A stretch of 64,000 bases of DNA from Pseudoneurospora amorphoporcata (lineage: Eukaryota > Ascomycota > Sordariomycetes > Sordariales > Sordariaceae): NCBI GenBank assembly GCA_033297205.1, contig MU859077.1, positions 124,001-188,000 on the forward strand. Direction: 5' to 3'. A program made the translations under genes and the position numbers. The notes beneath the pieces were generated by a model that had not been told where the DNA came from, searched no databases, and saw only the letters and a list, made by a program, of their open reading frames with translations. How positions within the stretch are numbered: position 1 is the stretch's first letter; each line of letters starts with the position of its first letter. Below are positions 1-11,516 of this stretch, one piece after another.

Positions 1-60
1 ACGTAGACTACTGGAGCATAAACGGCGCATTGTATGGTGTGATGCTGACAATTGCTCTAG

Positions 61-1207
61 TTCCCCAAGTATAGGCCTCATGGACCAACCTCAGGATGCC
101 TCTTACTATACTTATGTTCTCCTCGATGCTAAGGATTCGCCTTTTGCAACATTCAGGTTTCATTACCGCTCCTGGGATAGCTTGGAGCAGCTGAACCTCA
201 TACCACCGAGAGAGTTTGAGTTTGTACGGTCCATCTCTACCAACGCACTAAGCCGCAGCACGACGATGGAGTTTACCGAAGGCATGCTGCACCAAGTGGA
301 TGATAGTCAAGTGACACTGGTTACAAACGATGGCCATAGTGACGAGGAATCAATCTTTGAAGGAAGCAGAACCCACGGCGACAGACAAGACCAACCCAAC
401 TACTCCCTTGGAAGCCCTCCGATAGTGTTTCCTCTATCCTCACGCTCAGAAAACCTCCCTCAGCCAAGCAAAGCACTCCGAGATGCTTATCGTGACTCGT
501 ATCTCCAGCGACCCTTACCAGAACTCCCATACGAAGAGCCGAACGTCGTATCACGACGTTCTTCGACATCATCTACCGTGTCCGGTTGCCCTTCTCTGAC
601 CCCTTCGCTCAAGCAACTCGTCGATTATGGAGCCTTCGACGATGATGCTGCTATCGAGATTGGCGTAGCACGGTCCGTTAGACTATACAAACCAAACTCT
701 GCCAGAACCCCAAACAAAAGGAACCCAAGGTCTGAGACACTGGAGGACCTTTCCATGTCTGACTACGCGACCTCACCAGCATCGACCTGTGAATATTACC
801 CAAACAAGGCCCTGTCACCGGAGCGGTACCTACCAACGACCGGCAGCAGTTTCGACCTCGGTCTCGAACGTTTCACTCTCACCCCCCAAACGGAAGACGT
901 GGCTCCAGCTCACAAGGCAGAGTCGGACCAAAAATTGTCAACGCAAACGCTGGCCCCCTGCTACAGGTCTGAGCAGGACCTGTCCCGGGTTACGAGACTC
1001 AAGCTGTCAGAATCGGAGTGGATGAGTCGAACGCCTTCGCCTACTGAAAGGGAGCATGCGAATACCGCGAGACGTTTATGGAGCCCTCCTCCGAGCACCT
1101 CGGCACGCACCGGCCGGTTTTTGGGTTTCCGGAGGAAGTCTTCAGAGAGCTCGGAGACTGTAGAGAAGGAGGGAGTTCGTTCGGGAACCGTGGGCAACTG
1201 GATTTAA
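61..1207 (+). CDS. Conserved fungal protein of unknown function, 3' part
   Basis: Open frame of 375 codons from the first ATG at 80, ending TAA at 1207. The frame stays open upstream of that ATG to 61, directly after a good acceptor (TTGCTCTAG ending at 60) with a CTGAC branch site near 44-48, so I read this as the last exon of a gene whose 5' part lies outside the window; initiation at 80 is the alternative. The first 40 residues (YYTYVLLDAKDSPF, then ATFRFHYRSW) look like a folded conserved segment. The rest is low-complexity, rich in Ser, Pro, Thr and Glu with many SP/TP sites, suggesting a disordered phosphorylated tail. No catalytic motif, signal peptide or membrane segment is visible. 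Function not recognised. Confidence 0.6.
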
Positions 1208-1597
1208 GCCTGACATGTCCACCATTCTTGGCTTGATTCCGAAGCCATCCTGGCTTGATCATTCATCATTTCAAGGAAGTTAAGGTTGGGAAAGGAGCTA
1301 CAGGTTGTGCATTACCTCTATCTATACCCCGTAATTGTTCCCTTTTCTCATCGGTACATTCGAAGAGGTTTCGCATTTCAGCCGCATAGTATAGGAGTTA
1401 ATCGGGACAGGAAGATAATACTCAAAGACCTCCCAGCAACTGTAGCACATCTAGGACTCCGTATAATAAAGGTCGTCTAAACGTTGGTTCTGTTTTCCCC
1501 CCGGCTCGCTCGTGCGGTGCCGTGCTGTTGTAATAGTGCTAGTGCCGTATCCCTAGTTGTATGTACGCGTATCATCATCATCCATCCATCCCTCCCC
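1208..1597. other. Convergent intergenic region
   Basis: Holds the 3' flanks of the unknown gene on the left and the complex I gene on the right. Short open frames here lack conserved-looking sequence. Nothing else seen. Confidence 0.6.
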
Positions 1598-2215
1598 TTA
1601 TTTCGATCCCAACACCGCTTTGGAATCCTCCTCCTTGCCCAGGATTCCCAAGTTCCGTATCTGGCCAGCCGTCGGTGGGTTGGCCTTGTACCCGCCTTCT
1701 GCTTCGGCTTTGCGGTAGGCGGCTTGGAGGGCTTGGACTCTGGCGGCCTGTTATGAAGGGAGAAACATGATGTTATAAGTGTTAGTGACCAGGGACTATA
1801 TGTATATGTGGATCTTCGTCCTCCCGCGTGGAGTATGTTTGTATTTGTCGTGGATTTGATGATGATGATACCGGGTTACGCACCTCCTTCTTGTGGTGCA
1901 AGCACTCGTAGTAATCCTCCAGCATCGGCGCGCACTTCTTCTTGCCCGACGAGTCCTCCTCGTTGCTGTTAACCACGTAGCAGGCGAGCACTTCTTGCCA
2001 GAAGGGAAAGCACCGGGATGGACCTGGTAGCAGTCATCAAGCAATGATCCATTAGCATTTGGATTCACAACGAACGGAGCGAAAATCGTAGCGGTTGGGC
2101 GACAAAGAATGGAAGTTCAAATTGAACACCACTTCCAGATGTCTGTCCGAATTGATGGGATCTGGGGACAATTGATCAATAACATACCCCCGTTCATGCC
2201 ATAGCCGGACGACAT
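1598..2215 (-). CDS. NADH:ubiquinone oxidoreductase 15 kDa-type subunit (NDUFS5 family)
   Basis: Three exons on the minus strand: 2215..2188, 2023..1884 and 1747..1598, with donors GTATGT and GTGCGT and phases that match, giving 105 residues. The protein has two exact Cx9C motifs, Cys14-Cys24 and Cys40-Cys50, followed by a basic helix-rich tail. This is the twin-CX9C (CHCH) layout of NDUFS5, an accessory subunit of complex I on the intermembrane-space face of the inner mitochondrial membrane, imported by the Mia40 disulfide relay. Length agrees with the family (about 100 residues). The first exon is only 28 nt. No cleavable presequence is expected or seen. Another CHCH protein is the alternative, but the spacing and the CLHHKK-type end of the second motif favour NDUFS5. 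Confidence 0.85.
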
Positions 2216-2914
2216 GGCGGGCTCTTTGTATGTGTATGCGCTGCTACGAGCGTCGGTTCGGCGGGTTGTAAATTGCGGGGGGAGGGACCTGAGTCGTGAA
2301 CACGCGTGAAAGTGGATGAGCTTCGGTCGTGATGCGGGTCTCTCTCGCGGCGGGTCTCTTCCTCGACGACGGCGACGACGACGGCGAACGTGAGGTTGAA
2401 CTGCTCCCGCAACGAATGCGATCCACTGCACTGCACCAAGCTCCAGTTCAAGATGTGGCTGGTATCGCTGGTTTAACATGGGAATTTGGTAGTGGTCAGC
2501 CACAGGTCTATGACATGAGTGAACGGAAAGCCACATTCGTCTCCCCAGATTTCGCAAGTGGGGGACCGCAGCTTGGCGGGAGCTTTCCAGGACCAGGGTT
2601 TTAGCTGGGCTTTTGGCGGCAGGCACTGGTGGGGGCCCGCTAGAAAGTCCAGGGTTGTCACTGCGTGCAAGTGGAAGCTCCTTGGAGCTGTTGTTGCGCT
2701 GCTGCAGGCAATGTGTTCATCAATGTGACACCCATCCCACTCTCCGTATCGCGACACAATTCATGTTAACGAACATCTGACGAAAGGATACCAGTTTTTG
2801 CATACCACCACTACAGTAATTATTCAAAGGCACGACTAGCCATGAAGTCGGAAGGCAACCCAACCCCCAACTGACCACAACTATCGAATCGCTTCAAACG
2901 AAGAGTCCGCGACA
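2216..2914. promoter_or_regulatory. Divergent promoter region, complex I subunit / SEC39
   Basis: About 700 bp between two divergently transcribed genes, so it must hold both promoters. Small open frames are present on both strands but have no conserved features. No TATA box or known fungal operator stands out. Confidence 0.5.
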
Positions 2915-5900
2915 ATGGCCCTCTTCCTCTCTCCCCCTAAGCTCGTGCTGCTCGCCGTGCACCTTGCTGTCACGGCCGATATCGATAGCTTGGCCTCCCT
3001 CGCCGCCCACCATGGCTCGGTTCTTCGCAAAGAACTCCTCCTACGCATCTTGCTCACATATCTTCCCGAGACCCTGCGATCGAGCGACTACGTCACCCTA
3101 ATCGAACATATCGAGCGTGGAGACTTTTCCGAATCGCAACTTGATCCCACCGACACCGAGAAACAGCATGCAATCGACATTTCTCCGGTCGAGTCACTTA
3201 CCGAAGAGGAGGCCATCAAGAAAGTCAAGAAGCTCCGACTGCTACCCTTGTCTTCTCCCGAGGCCGCTCCATCCACAGCAGAAGTCGCCGCCGACGATAC
3301 GACATCTCTGTTCCTTTTGCGCAGGTCCTACAAGGTGGACGAAGAAGCTGGCTTGCTGACTGAGCTACCGGCTCTGTTGACGCCATTCTTGGATCACACC
3401 CCCGCCATCAGGTGGCTCCTGGTCTCGACCATACTGCCACTCCTGCGGCGCAACTGCGAATATTACCCCAACGAACCGATTTCGTACACGCTCGCGGCAT
3501 TCCAGAGGTTGCCTGACAGGACGGTAGCCAACTTGTTGTTGTCGCAGACAGGCGCTCGCGAGGAGGATTATGGGCAGATCGGACGAGATCTGAAGGGCAT
3601 CATTGCGCCTTGGATGCTGGATAAGAAGCGTTGGAATAACAGGGGTCAGATATCTGGTTCTGCTGAGGAATCAACGTCTAGAAGCACCGACGTAGATGAG
3701 AGTCCTTGTCCGGGGTGGAATCAGGTGTTGCGTTGGCTCACGTCGAATGCCTCGAAGAACTGGAGGGTGGCCGCCAATGCATTCGACCAGTGGGAGGGTC
3801 CTCAGTCTGTGGATCTGGGGGGCATCTGGCCGGGAGGAGAGGAGAGTCAGCTAAACGACGAGCAGCGGCGTCATCTCGATTGGACTTACGCCCAAGCTGC
3901 TCTGGCATCTACATATCTGATTTCGGTAGCTTCAGTTGAAGCACTGGAAGGGGCTTATGCGATTCTTAACAGGGCTGTCGTCATCACAAATCAGGACCCT
4001 CTTCCACCACTACAAAATGCGGTGGGCTTGTTAGCACCACTTGCCGAGCAAGTCGATGGCATTGTTGCCTCGCCAAAGAACGCGACATGCTTGCGCAATG
4101 ACCTCTTGGAGTCGTCAAACGTTCTTACGTGGCCAACGGAGACGTCAACTGCTTTCTGTCAAGCCCTGATAATAAGCGCTTTTATCCTCACGAGAGCTGG
4201 GTCTCCATGCACCCTTAGGAGGGTGGGTGAGCTCGCACTGCTGCAGGATGGGCGGGAGCAAAAAACGGAAGCCCTCAAGCTTATTCATGCTCTAGCTAAC
4301 CAGGGACCCAAGACGGACGACAAGTTGTGGATGAAGGCCAGAGATGAAATACTGTGGCTTCGTGATTGGGGTGCTGAGGATGCGTGGGGCGCCACCGATT
4401 CGAGGCCCAAGGGCATTTTCAGCCAGCTCAATAAGGAATTCTTGGAGGTCGAGTTTCTGAAGGCTTTGCTCACTAACACCCGTTACGCTCTGGCAAAATC
4501 GATCTACGAAGACTCGGTAGAACGGCCGTTGGACGAAAAGGTGCTGAAAGATGCCGTTTTCTCTACGGCCATGACTGCTTACGATAATGCCTCCAATCCT
4601 AACCGCACAAGGGGTGGACTGAAGAAGTGTGATGACATGTGAGTTTCCAGTGTCCACGACGTTGTATGGATCATACTAACCCCCAGAACAGCATCAAAGC
4701 ATTCCCCAACACGATCTCAAAGTCGGATCCCGTGGCCCAAAAGATCGAGGCCCTTCTCCAAGCCACACATTCCCTCAGCGAGTTCCGCCTAGTGTTGAAA
4801 CAAGGCGAACCGTTCACACCAGTTGTTCTACGAGTTCACGCCGACCCCATCTCCATCATCGACAGAATCCTCGAACAGAACCCCAAGAGCTACACACGGC
4901 TTCAGGACCTCCTCGATCTTGGAACCCGCATGGTCAAAGCCGGACTAACAGCCACCACCAAAACCCCAACAACAAAACAGCATCACAACAGCTACACCGC
5001 CGCCACCCTCTCTCCCGAAGAGGAAGCAAAGCAGCGACTAACCGCCGAGCGCCGTATAACCGCCTTGTGCATCGACGCAGCCCTAACGGAAGACGACTTC
5101 GAGACCGCCTACTCCTACATTCTCAACCGACTCTCCTCCCGACCATCCAGGAATAAATCCTCCTCCCCGAACGTCACCATAGAAGACGACTACTCGTGGA
5201 AAGCCGCCCTCCAAGCTGGCAAGTACCGACGCACCAGTCGCACCGTCCGACCCACCCACCTCGGCACCAACGCCTCCGCCAACCCCGAGATCCGCCACCT
5301 CGAGCAGCGCATTGAATGTCTCTCCACAGCCTTACGCATCGCCCCCACGCCCACACTCCAAGAGATCCTCAACGCGTACCGTCGCGCAGAAGAGGAACTT
5401 GATTCCGCGCTCAAAGCCGAAGAAGAAGCCGAAGACGCGTGGGATGCAGCCGGGGACTCGATACACGCTCATGGCGGGCGTGTGCCAGGGGCGTTTGGTA
5501 CGCCCCCTAGCAGAAAGCCCACTGCTGCTGCTACAGGGACTGGTTCGAGCGTCGCCGCGGCAGCTGCTCGCTCATCTAAAGCAGACTCTTCTCGTCCCCA
5601 GCTGAAGCAGAAACAAACAGAAGAAGCACCAATGTCCCTCTTCGACCTCTCCCGCGCCTCCGTCCTCTCCGCGCAAAAGAATCTCTCGGCTTTATCTTCC
5701 TTGCAGCGCGTCGCTGGCGGACTGGGTGGACATCTGGGGGGTGTAGCCGGTGGTGTAGCCGGTGGTGTAGCCGGTGGTGTTGGCCAACTTGGTGGACTTG
5801 TCGGTGGTTTCGGTAGCGGGCTTACGTCGTCGTCAAATGCTAGGAATAGCATTGGCAGTGATAGAGACAACCATAGGCCGGGTAGTAGGGGTAGTACCTC

Positions 5901-6147
5901 TACTGCTGGTGGGGGGATGGCTAGTAGTTTTTATGGTAATGACGGAACAGGAACAGGAAGCGGAAACGGGGAGGAAGGGAATGGGCAACATGGCAGAGTA
6001 AGAAAGAGGGATCAACTTAGAGAAGCAGCCATGGGAACGTTGGTGTCGGGCGTGGGATGGTTGGTTGGTGCTCCTGCTGCGCCTTCGCCTACACAGGGGA
6101 CGGGAGGGAATGGGAATAATGGTGCACATCATAGAGGGGATGAGTAA
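2915..6147 (+). CDS. sec39: SEC39 domain protein, Dsl1/NRZ tethering complex subunit
   Basis: Two exons, 2915..4638 and 4692..6147, joined over a 53-nt intron. Of the possible acceptors, the AG at 4690-4691 keeps phase and gives KKCDD-I-IKAFPNTIS; protein 1059 residues. The N-terminal 600 or so residues are a helical repeat region typical of the Sec39 domain, and the segment after the intron (about residues 576-660, ALLQATHSLSEFRLVLKQG) is its conserved part. Sec39 is a peripheral ER protein that, with Dsl1 and Tip20, tethers COPI vesicles for Golgi-to-ER retrieval. The C-terminal 300 residues are low complexity: Ala/Glu-rich coiled stretch, then a Gly/Ser-rich tail with GGVA repeats, longer than yeast Sec39. 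Alternative: a fungus-specific fusion of Sec39 with a disordered tail, but no domain is visible there. Confidence 0.88.
5740..5780 (+). repeat. 12-nt tandem repeat in SEC39 tail
   Basis: Three perfect copies of ggtgtagccggt followed by a partial copy, in frame, encoding a GGVA repeat in the Gly-rich tail of the SEC39 protein. Confidence 0.85.
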
Positions 6148-6866
6148 GGTAGTACAGTGTTAAGAAGATGGGGTTTGGGTTTCTGGATAAGGAGGAGGGA
6201 TTGGTTGGTTGGTTGGTTGGTTTGCATGATTGTTTTTAGCTGTCTTTAATAACTGTTGTAGCAAGTAGAAAGAGGGTAATGATAAATGGAATAGTGTGTG
6301 ATAATGCATTGTTTGTTTGGTCTAATTGCTGTGTTCTCGGGGTCGTGAGAAATTCTGAATGTCAAGAGACCTGTTTGAAGGTGTCGTCACAACTCTTCCG
6401 CCAACAAGGCTGCTAACATCTTGTATTATTTCTTGTATTTTACCTTGTTGACTGCCCATCAGGACTTGATCTATCTAGGTGGGTGGATGGATGACTTCCA
6501 CTTAAGTGTAAAGCCTTCCTTTCATTCACCCGATTGATTGATTGATTGACTGGTTGACTGCTTAATTCATCGCTTGATTGTTCTTCCTCTAGTCTAAACA
6601 TATGATACTTAACCCCCCGTTCTTCGTCCCTTGTAAACAAGCCACTGTTTGTTACCCAGAAGAAACGCTTCCTAGAAATCTATGCGACCGTGAAAAACCA
6701 GCCTACTGATCTAAAAGTAGTGGTAATAGTAGTAGTAGTGATGTTGAGAAAGAAAAAAAAAATAATGCGAGCCATATGTATGTCCCCTTCGCCATATGTA
6801 GTAGGTATGCCTAGTAGAATGAATGTATTGCTTGTCATTCCTTGTGAGAGTCTTGTTTTCGCCAAG
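6148..6866. other. Convergent intergenic region with simple repeats
   Basis: Contains a short TTGG run near 6201-6221 and imperfect TTGA units near 6533-6560 followed by ordinary AT-rich 3' flank sequence. No gene seen. Confidence 0.6.
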
Positions 6867-7391
6867 CTAAGAGCAGTTGGGTGCCATTGACTTTCTACGG
6901 CATATTGTTCCATAAGTGCGCAAGTCTGACTTATACGAGAAAGGCTTTTTGCAGTACGAACACAGAATGATGCCGTACTTAATAGCATTTTTCTGGGCAA
7001 AATCCGGATGTGCAAGACATAGATGTTGCTTAAGCCCTGAATTAGACCAGAACGGCTTTGTGCATATCGGGCACAGAATAAAGTTATACATGGTAGGATT
7101 TTTGTTGGCGAATTCGGGGTGACGTCTACATAGATGTTCCCTCATCCGTGCTTCATAATCGCATGGCTTTTGGCAGACCGGACATAGATGCAAGTCATAC
7201 TTGGTAGCATTTTTCTGGGAAAAATCAACATGTGATACGGACAGATGTCGCTTGAAAAACTCGTGTGACAAGCCAGTTTCTGGACAGACCGGACAGTCGA
7301 ATTTTCCGCGGCAGTAAGGTTTTCGGGCTCGTGGCAGGGCATCCGAACCCCGGTTGGCACCATCGTCATGGGTGATCTGCTGAGTATCACT
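6867..7391 (-). other. C2H2 zinc-finger array in frame behind the IES1 stop codon
   Basis: Downstream of the IES1 TAG (7394..7392) the same frame stays open for 174 codons to a TAG at 6869..6867. It encodes three good C-x2-C-x12-H-x4-H fingers (starting CPVCPETG, CPVCQKPC, CPICTKPF) separated by similar linkers of the type F-[SA]-x-K-N-x3-Y, in a repeat of about 37 residues. A fourth unit keeps its two cysteines (CSYCKKPF) but has lost the histidine pattern. There is no ATG before the first finger; the first in-frame ATG lies inside finger two. It may be a stop-codon readthrough extension of IES1, a separately transcribed gene with an undetected 5' exon, or a decaying remnant. Which of these holds cannot be decided from sequence. 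The peptide pattern itself is clear. Confidence 0.7.
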
Positions 7392-9712
7392 CTACTCAGA
7401 CTCCGAGTCACCGTCCATGCCCAACAATGTCTTGTCGAGATCGTCCAAATCTTCCTGGTCCTCGGCGTCCCGTTCACCATCGTCATTCCCGTCGGCGTCA
7501 TCTTCGACGTCATCACCCTCGCCTTCACCGTCGCCTAGGCCAAGTAACGCCTTATCGTCGTCATCCAAATCATCGACATCGTCCATGGGCGTATCGGCAT
7601 CATTGGTATCGGCGGTATCCTGTCTCTGGATTCCGTTTATCTTGCCGGTGCGAAGAATTACCGGCTTGTTGGCGGGCACGTAAGCACGACGACGGGCATT
7701 GCGCTCCATAATATCGGCCTCATCCTCGGTTTCCGCCGGATCGATGTCGTGCTTGGACGGCGAGCCCTCCCCGTCGTCTTCGTCACCGTGGCCTTCGCCG
7801 TCGCCGTTGGCATCTCCATTGATGAGCTTTGGCCGCTTGATCGGCCTGATAACGCCGAGGTCCGGATCGTTGGACTCCTCCCACCGGCTGAGTCGGCGCT
7901 GGGCGCGCCTTAGGGCGGCCGAGTACGAGGCGAACTCCTCTCCAAAATCATCTTCCTCGTCTTTAAGCTGGCAGAGACCAACGTAACCTTTCTCGCGGAA
8001 GGGATAATTCTCTCCGTATCCGGTGTAGTTCACGGCCCCTGCGAGGAGAGCCTGCTTGTTGTAGTTGACTGTCTCCTCATCCTCGCTATCGCTGAAATCA
8101 GCCCATTCCTTGGCTTTGTCGAGCCTGTTGACCACACGAATAATGGAGCCATCAACGCGGCGCTGCTTTCGGCTGCGATGGTGGTTTCGCCTAAGTCCTC
8201 GATCGAGAATCCACTCAACCCGTGAAGCCCGATTACGTTCGACGGCGAGCTGATGGGCGGTCGGTGGGCGAGGCTTCCGATGCACAACACCTTCAAGCAT
8301 CTGCCCACCACCAGGTGACGAGCCTTCGAAGATCTGGTACTTTAGGGAGTTGCCACCCCTACGGTTAGTAGTTGGCTGAAAAGCGGCGGGATGCCTACCG
8401 ACCAAAGCCCTAGGCGGCGGAGTGGATCTGATGCTGTCCAGGTCGCTATCAACCTTGGAGGGCCTGATTCGGGGAAGGATGCCAGTTGTAGGGCCGATCT
8501 CATCACCAGCAGGGAATCCACGGCCTCTGCCACCTTTTCTGGTTTGGCTCTCGACCATGAACTGCTGGTCTGCCTCGATGATCTTGGCTCGCATCTTTTG
8601 CTTGTCCAAACCGAACTTGATCTCTTCGTCGGGATCCTTATTCTCGGCTTCCTCTTCCTCTTTCGTCATCTCTTCCAGGTGCGGCACGCCCTGGTTTGCT
8701 ACGTCAAGACCATAGTCGACACCCGCTCCGAAGGGATTCTCATCGCAGCCTTCCTCGGTGAAGTCGGACTCGAGGTAGAACCACATGAGCCATAGAAAGG
8801 CACGAGCGCGGCTGGTGCTGGAATAGTTGGTCTTCATGATCAAGTCATGGAACTCTCGGCCAGGGGGGAAATGCAGCTCGGCGATCTTGCTAGCCTGCTG
8901 GCAGATGACAAACAAGAGATTGACGGGGTTTGTCCTCGGTACATGGGTGGCACGCGCCTTAATGGCGTCAATAGAGTTGGGCTCATCCCTATCTTCGGCA
9001 CCTCCTTTGAGGATAGATTTTAGACGGGGAGCATCTTGTAGTTGCTTGTACGCATGGGGGTCTTGCTGGGCCTGGAGCGAAGGGATAGCGTGGTATGTAC
9101 GGAGCTGTGCACGCATTTCGGGAAAGACTGTGGAGGAGGTGGTTAGCAAAAGAAGGAACAAGGCTAATAACTAATGTAGGACAAAAAGAACTTACAGTTA
9201 AGTGTCGTGTTCATACGACCAATGTTGACGAGGAGGCAGACCATGGCCATTCCTTTCGCGGCTTCACGATCACTAAGCAGCTTGTCGCGAAGGACTTTTG
9301 ACGTCTTGCTACTCCTGGACATTGTGTCGATGTAGAGATCGGCAAAGCACTGCTTGCCAATCTTGTCGGGCTCGTAGCTGTTGGTAAAAACCTTTAGCTC
9401 GTTGTCGAAGACGGCCTTGAGGAAGTCGTATTGAATGTCTTTTCGCCAAAGCGGTTCTCCGTCGTCCTTTTTCAAATGCTTGATCTTTCCAATGACGTTG
9501 GTCCCTGATCCATCATCTCGGCCACGTCCTCTCTTCCCACGGGGCAGCCTGGACTCGCCTGGTTCGGGGGTGGCAGCCATGGTAGCGTCGTTGTCCTCAG
9601 TCACGCTGGCGGCAGTGTGAGAAGTCTTTCCGGGTTGGTGGGCGGGGGAGCTGGGAATGTCGACATCTGACAGTGCAGGAGAGGCAGCACGAGAGCTGGG
9701 TGAGGCGGCCAT
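7392..9712 (-). CDS. ies1: INO80 chromatin-remodelling complex subunit Ies1-like
   Basis: Two exons on the minus strand, 9712..9196 and 9127..7392, intron 68 nt with donor GTAAGT; the junction reads NTTLN-FFPEMRAQ. Protein 750 residues. The conserved core is about residues 60-330 (GKIKHLKKDDGEPLWRKD, DLYIDTMSRSSKTSK, FLWLMWFYLESDFTEEG), which I recognise as the fungal Ies1 family, a nuclear subunit of the INO80 remodeller. No enzyme motif is expected. The N-terminus is Ser/Pro-rich; the C-terminal 250 residues are highly acidic (runs of Asp/Glu) with a basic RKQRRVDG-type patch, consistent with a histone-binding or flexible tail. The frame continues past the stop into a zinc-finger array. Upstream lies a long divergent region shared with the dioxygenase gene. 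Confidence 0.8.
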
Positions 9713-11516
9713 GGCTATTTATTTAGTTGGGAGAGGACGGGTGGCTTCCGGGTCGCAGGTTGCTGCAATCGAAAATTGGTTTGTGCCCGTCCGGAGCTAT
9801 TCGGTCTGGTCTGGTCTGACCCTGCTGACGAATGCTGTGCAGCGGGTATGACGAGGGGGCAAGACAGCAAGCGGCTAGGGAAAATCGCAGGACAGGCAGT
9901 TTTTTGGTTGGTGATGAAGCGTTTGAGGTTTCCTGACGGGGCTGCAGAGTCCGGCCGCAGACTGGGCGCGCGCGCGCGCAGGGAAATCGCAGAAAAACGG
10001 CAGCAACCAGCTGGAGTTGATGCACGATGGGCAGGAAGGGATGATGAATGTCGCGAGTATTTGTCTCTCGATGATCGTAACAGAAATAGCCGGATTATTC
10101 ACAGAGGCAGGTGGTGAAGGAGATGGCGATGCAAACAACTGAACTCAAATCATGACGGTGTGGGCAGCCCAAGAAATTGCGAGTCTGCGAGGTCTGGAAG
10201 GGAGGAGTGGTGGTGGTGGTGGTGGTGGTGGTGATAGGAGGAGGAAGGAACGGAAAGGGATGAAGGGATTGGCATAGCTGAGTGAATGGTAGGCACAAGC
10301 AGTCAGGAGAGTTGGCGAGAACCGACGAGGAAGGAACACGGAGAAAGAAAATACATTTCAACCGACATGATGCTAGCAGCTTCCCCTTCCAGGTTTGTGC
10401 CGTGGTGGCCGTGACCGTGACCTCCCGTGCCTTCCATCCATCCATCTGACCGTTAGGTTCATACAGGTAGAGAGAGGGTACTTAATCCAGACTTGAGGTT
10501 CTCCAGCTTCGTCAACAAGCGGGTGGTAGGTAATTCTCGCAATTTCTGAACCATCATCCGTCACATTGTGTGCGGCAATGGCGCTTCGGAAGCCCCGTGT
10601 GTGTGGTGCATCGTCGCGTCCTGTTTTTGGCCGGCAAAAAAATGGGTGTCGCCGAGTGTCGCAGGTGTCGATGGCTGCTTCTGGCGATCACGGGTGCAGT
10701 GGGTGAGCCTTCGCCCGTCGCCCATCGCGGTCAGTGACGTTTCGACCCTGGACCCTTGGCATCCACATCAAAAGAAACCTAGTAACTAGGTATCAAAACG
10801 CGGTTGTCTGTTATGACGCCAAGTCCACTGGACCCACTCGTGTAATGGCCTGACCGTTCCAAAGGACTATGCATTTAAGCAATCGGCATCATGGGCACCC
10901 GGACATGTTCGTGATGCCCGCAAGCTGCAGTGTGCACTTGCACTTCTTCGATCCATGTATTTTCGACGTATTGTATTAAAACGAAACCGATTTTCACTGG
11001 TGAACCCGAGATCCATAGACAAATGGACAGTAAGTATACCTTGTGCAACTACTACTATCTCCACGATCATCGTCAGTTGGCGTGTTCTTATCAGCACAAG
11101 ATGGCCTAGGGAGGAGGGGCATGCTTAACTCGTGGGGCTGGATTAGGTACCTAGCTGTAGCTGTAGCACCACCGTATAGTAATTTCCCCTGTTCGTGCAT
11201 GTAAGCCGGGACGGCACTTTGTATGCATTTAGAGGCACATATGCACGAGTAGGCACATGCAAAATTTTGGGGAGCTTTGGACATGTACACCAAATTTGGT
11301 AGTCAAATTGATATGCAAACAGCAGTTATGCAAATTCCCATACTAAATAATTGCGGCCAGCAATCTGTAAGCATTCAGAAGGGTTTATGCACGACCAGGT
11401 GCATGCACGAACAGGGAAAATTACTGTATACAGCGCAGCAACAATACACTTCTCAACTTTCCCTCAAACACTCACTGCCCTCAAAGCTATCTTGGCCAAC
11501 ATCTCGTGTTCCGACA
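9713..11516. promoter_or_regulatory. Long divergent intergenic region, IES1 / dioxygenase
   Basis: About 1.8 kb without a convincing gene. It contains a GGT-type triplet run at about 10207-10232, a GC-alternating stretch near 9968-9979, and an imperfect inverted repeat with ATGCACGA motifs at 11174-11431. Short open frames (for example near 10568-10789) look random in composition. Confidence 0.55.
11174..11431. repeat. Imperfect inverted repeat with ATGCACGA motifs
   Basis: Left arm 11174-11201 and right arm 11402-11431 match as reverse complements over 24 nt with one G/A difference, then more loosely; the spacer is about 200 nt. The octamer ATGCACGA occurs at 11241, 11387 and 11403 on the plus strand and inverted at 11193-11200. 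It sits just before the dioxygenase start at 11517. Could be a MITE remnant or a promoter element; no target-site duplication was identified. Confidence 0.55.

Noticed and set aside
4639..4686. Acceptor at CCCCAG (4686) for the SEC39 intron
   Set aside because: It breaks the phase; the AG at 4690-4691 keeps the frame and the conserved sequence.
7392..7530. Intron removing the IES1 stop codon to join the zinc fingers
   Set aside because: ACTCAG after the stop could be an acceptor, but the only nearby GT donor (GTGACT) would give an intron of about 30 nt, below the usual fungal minimum.
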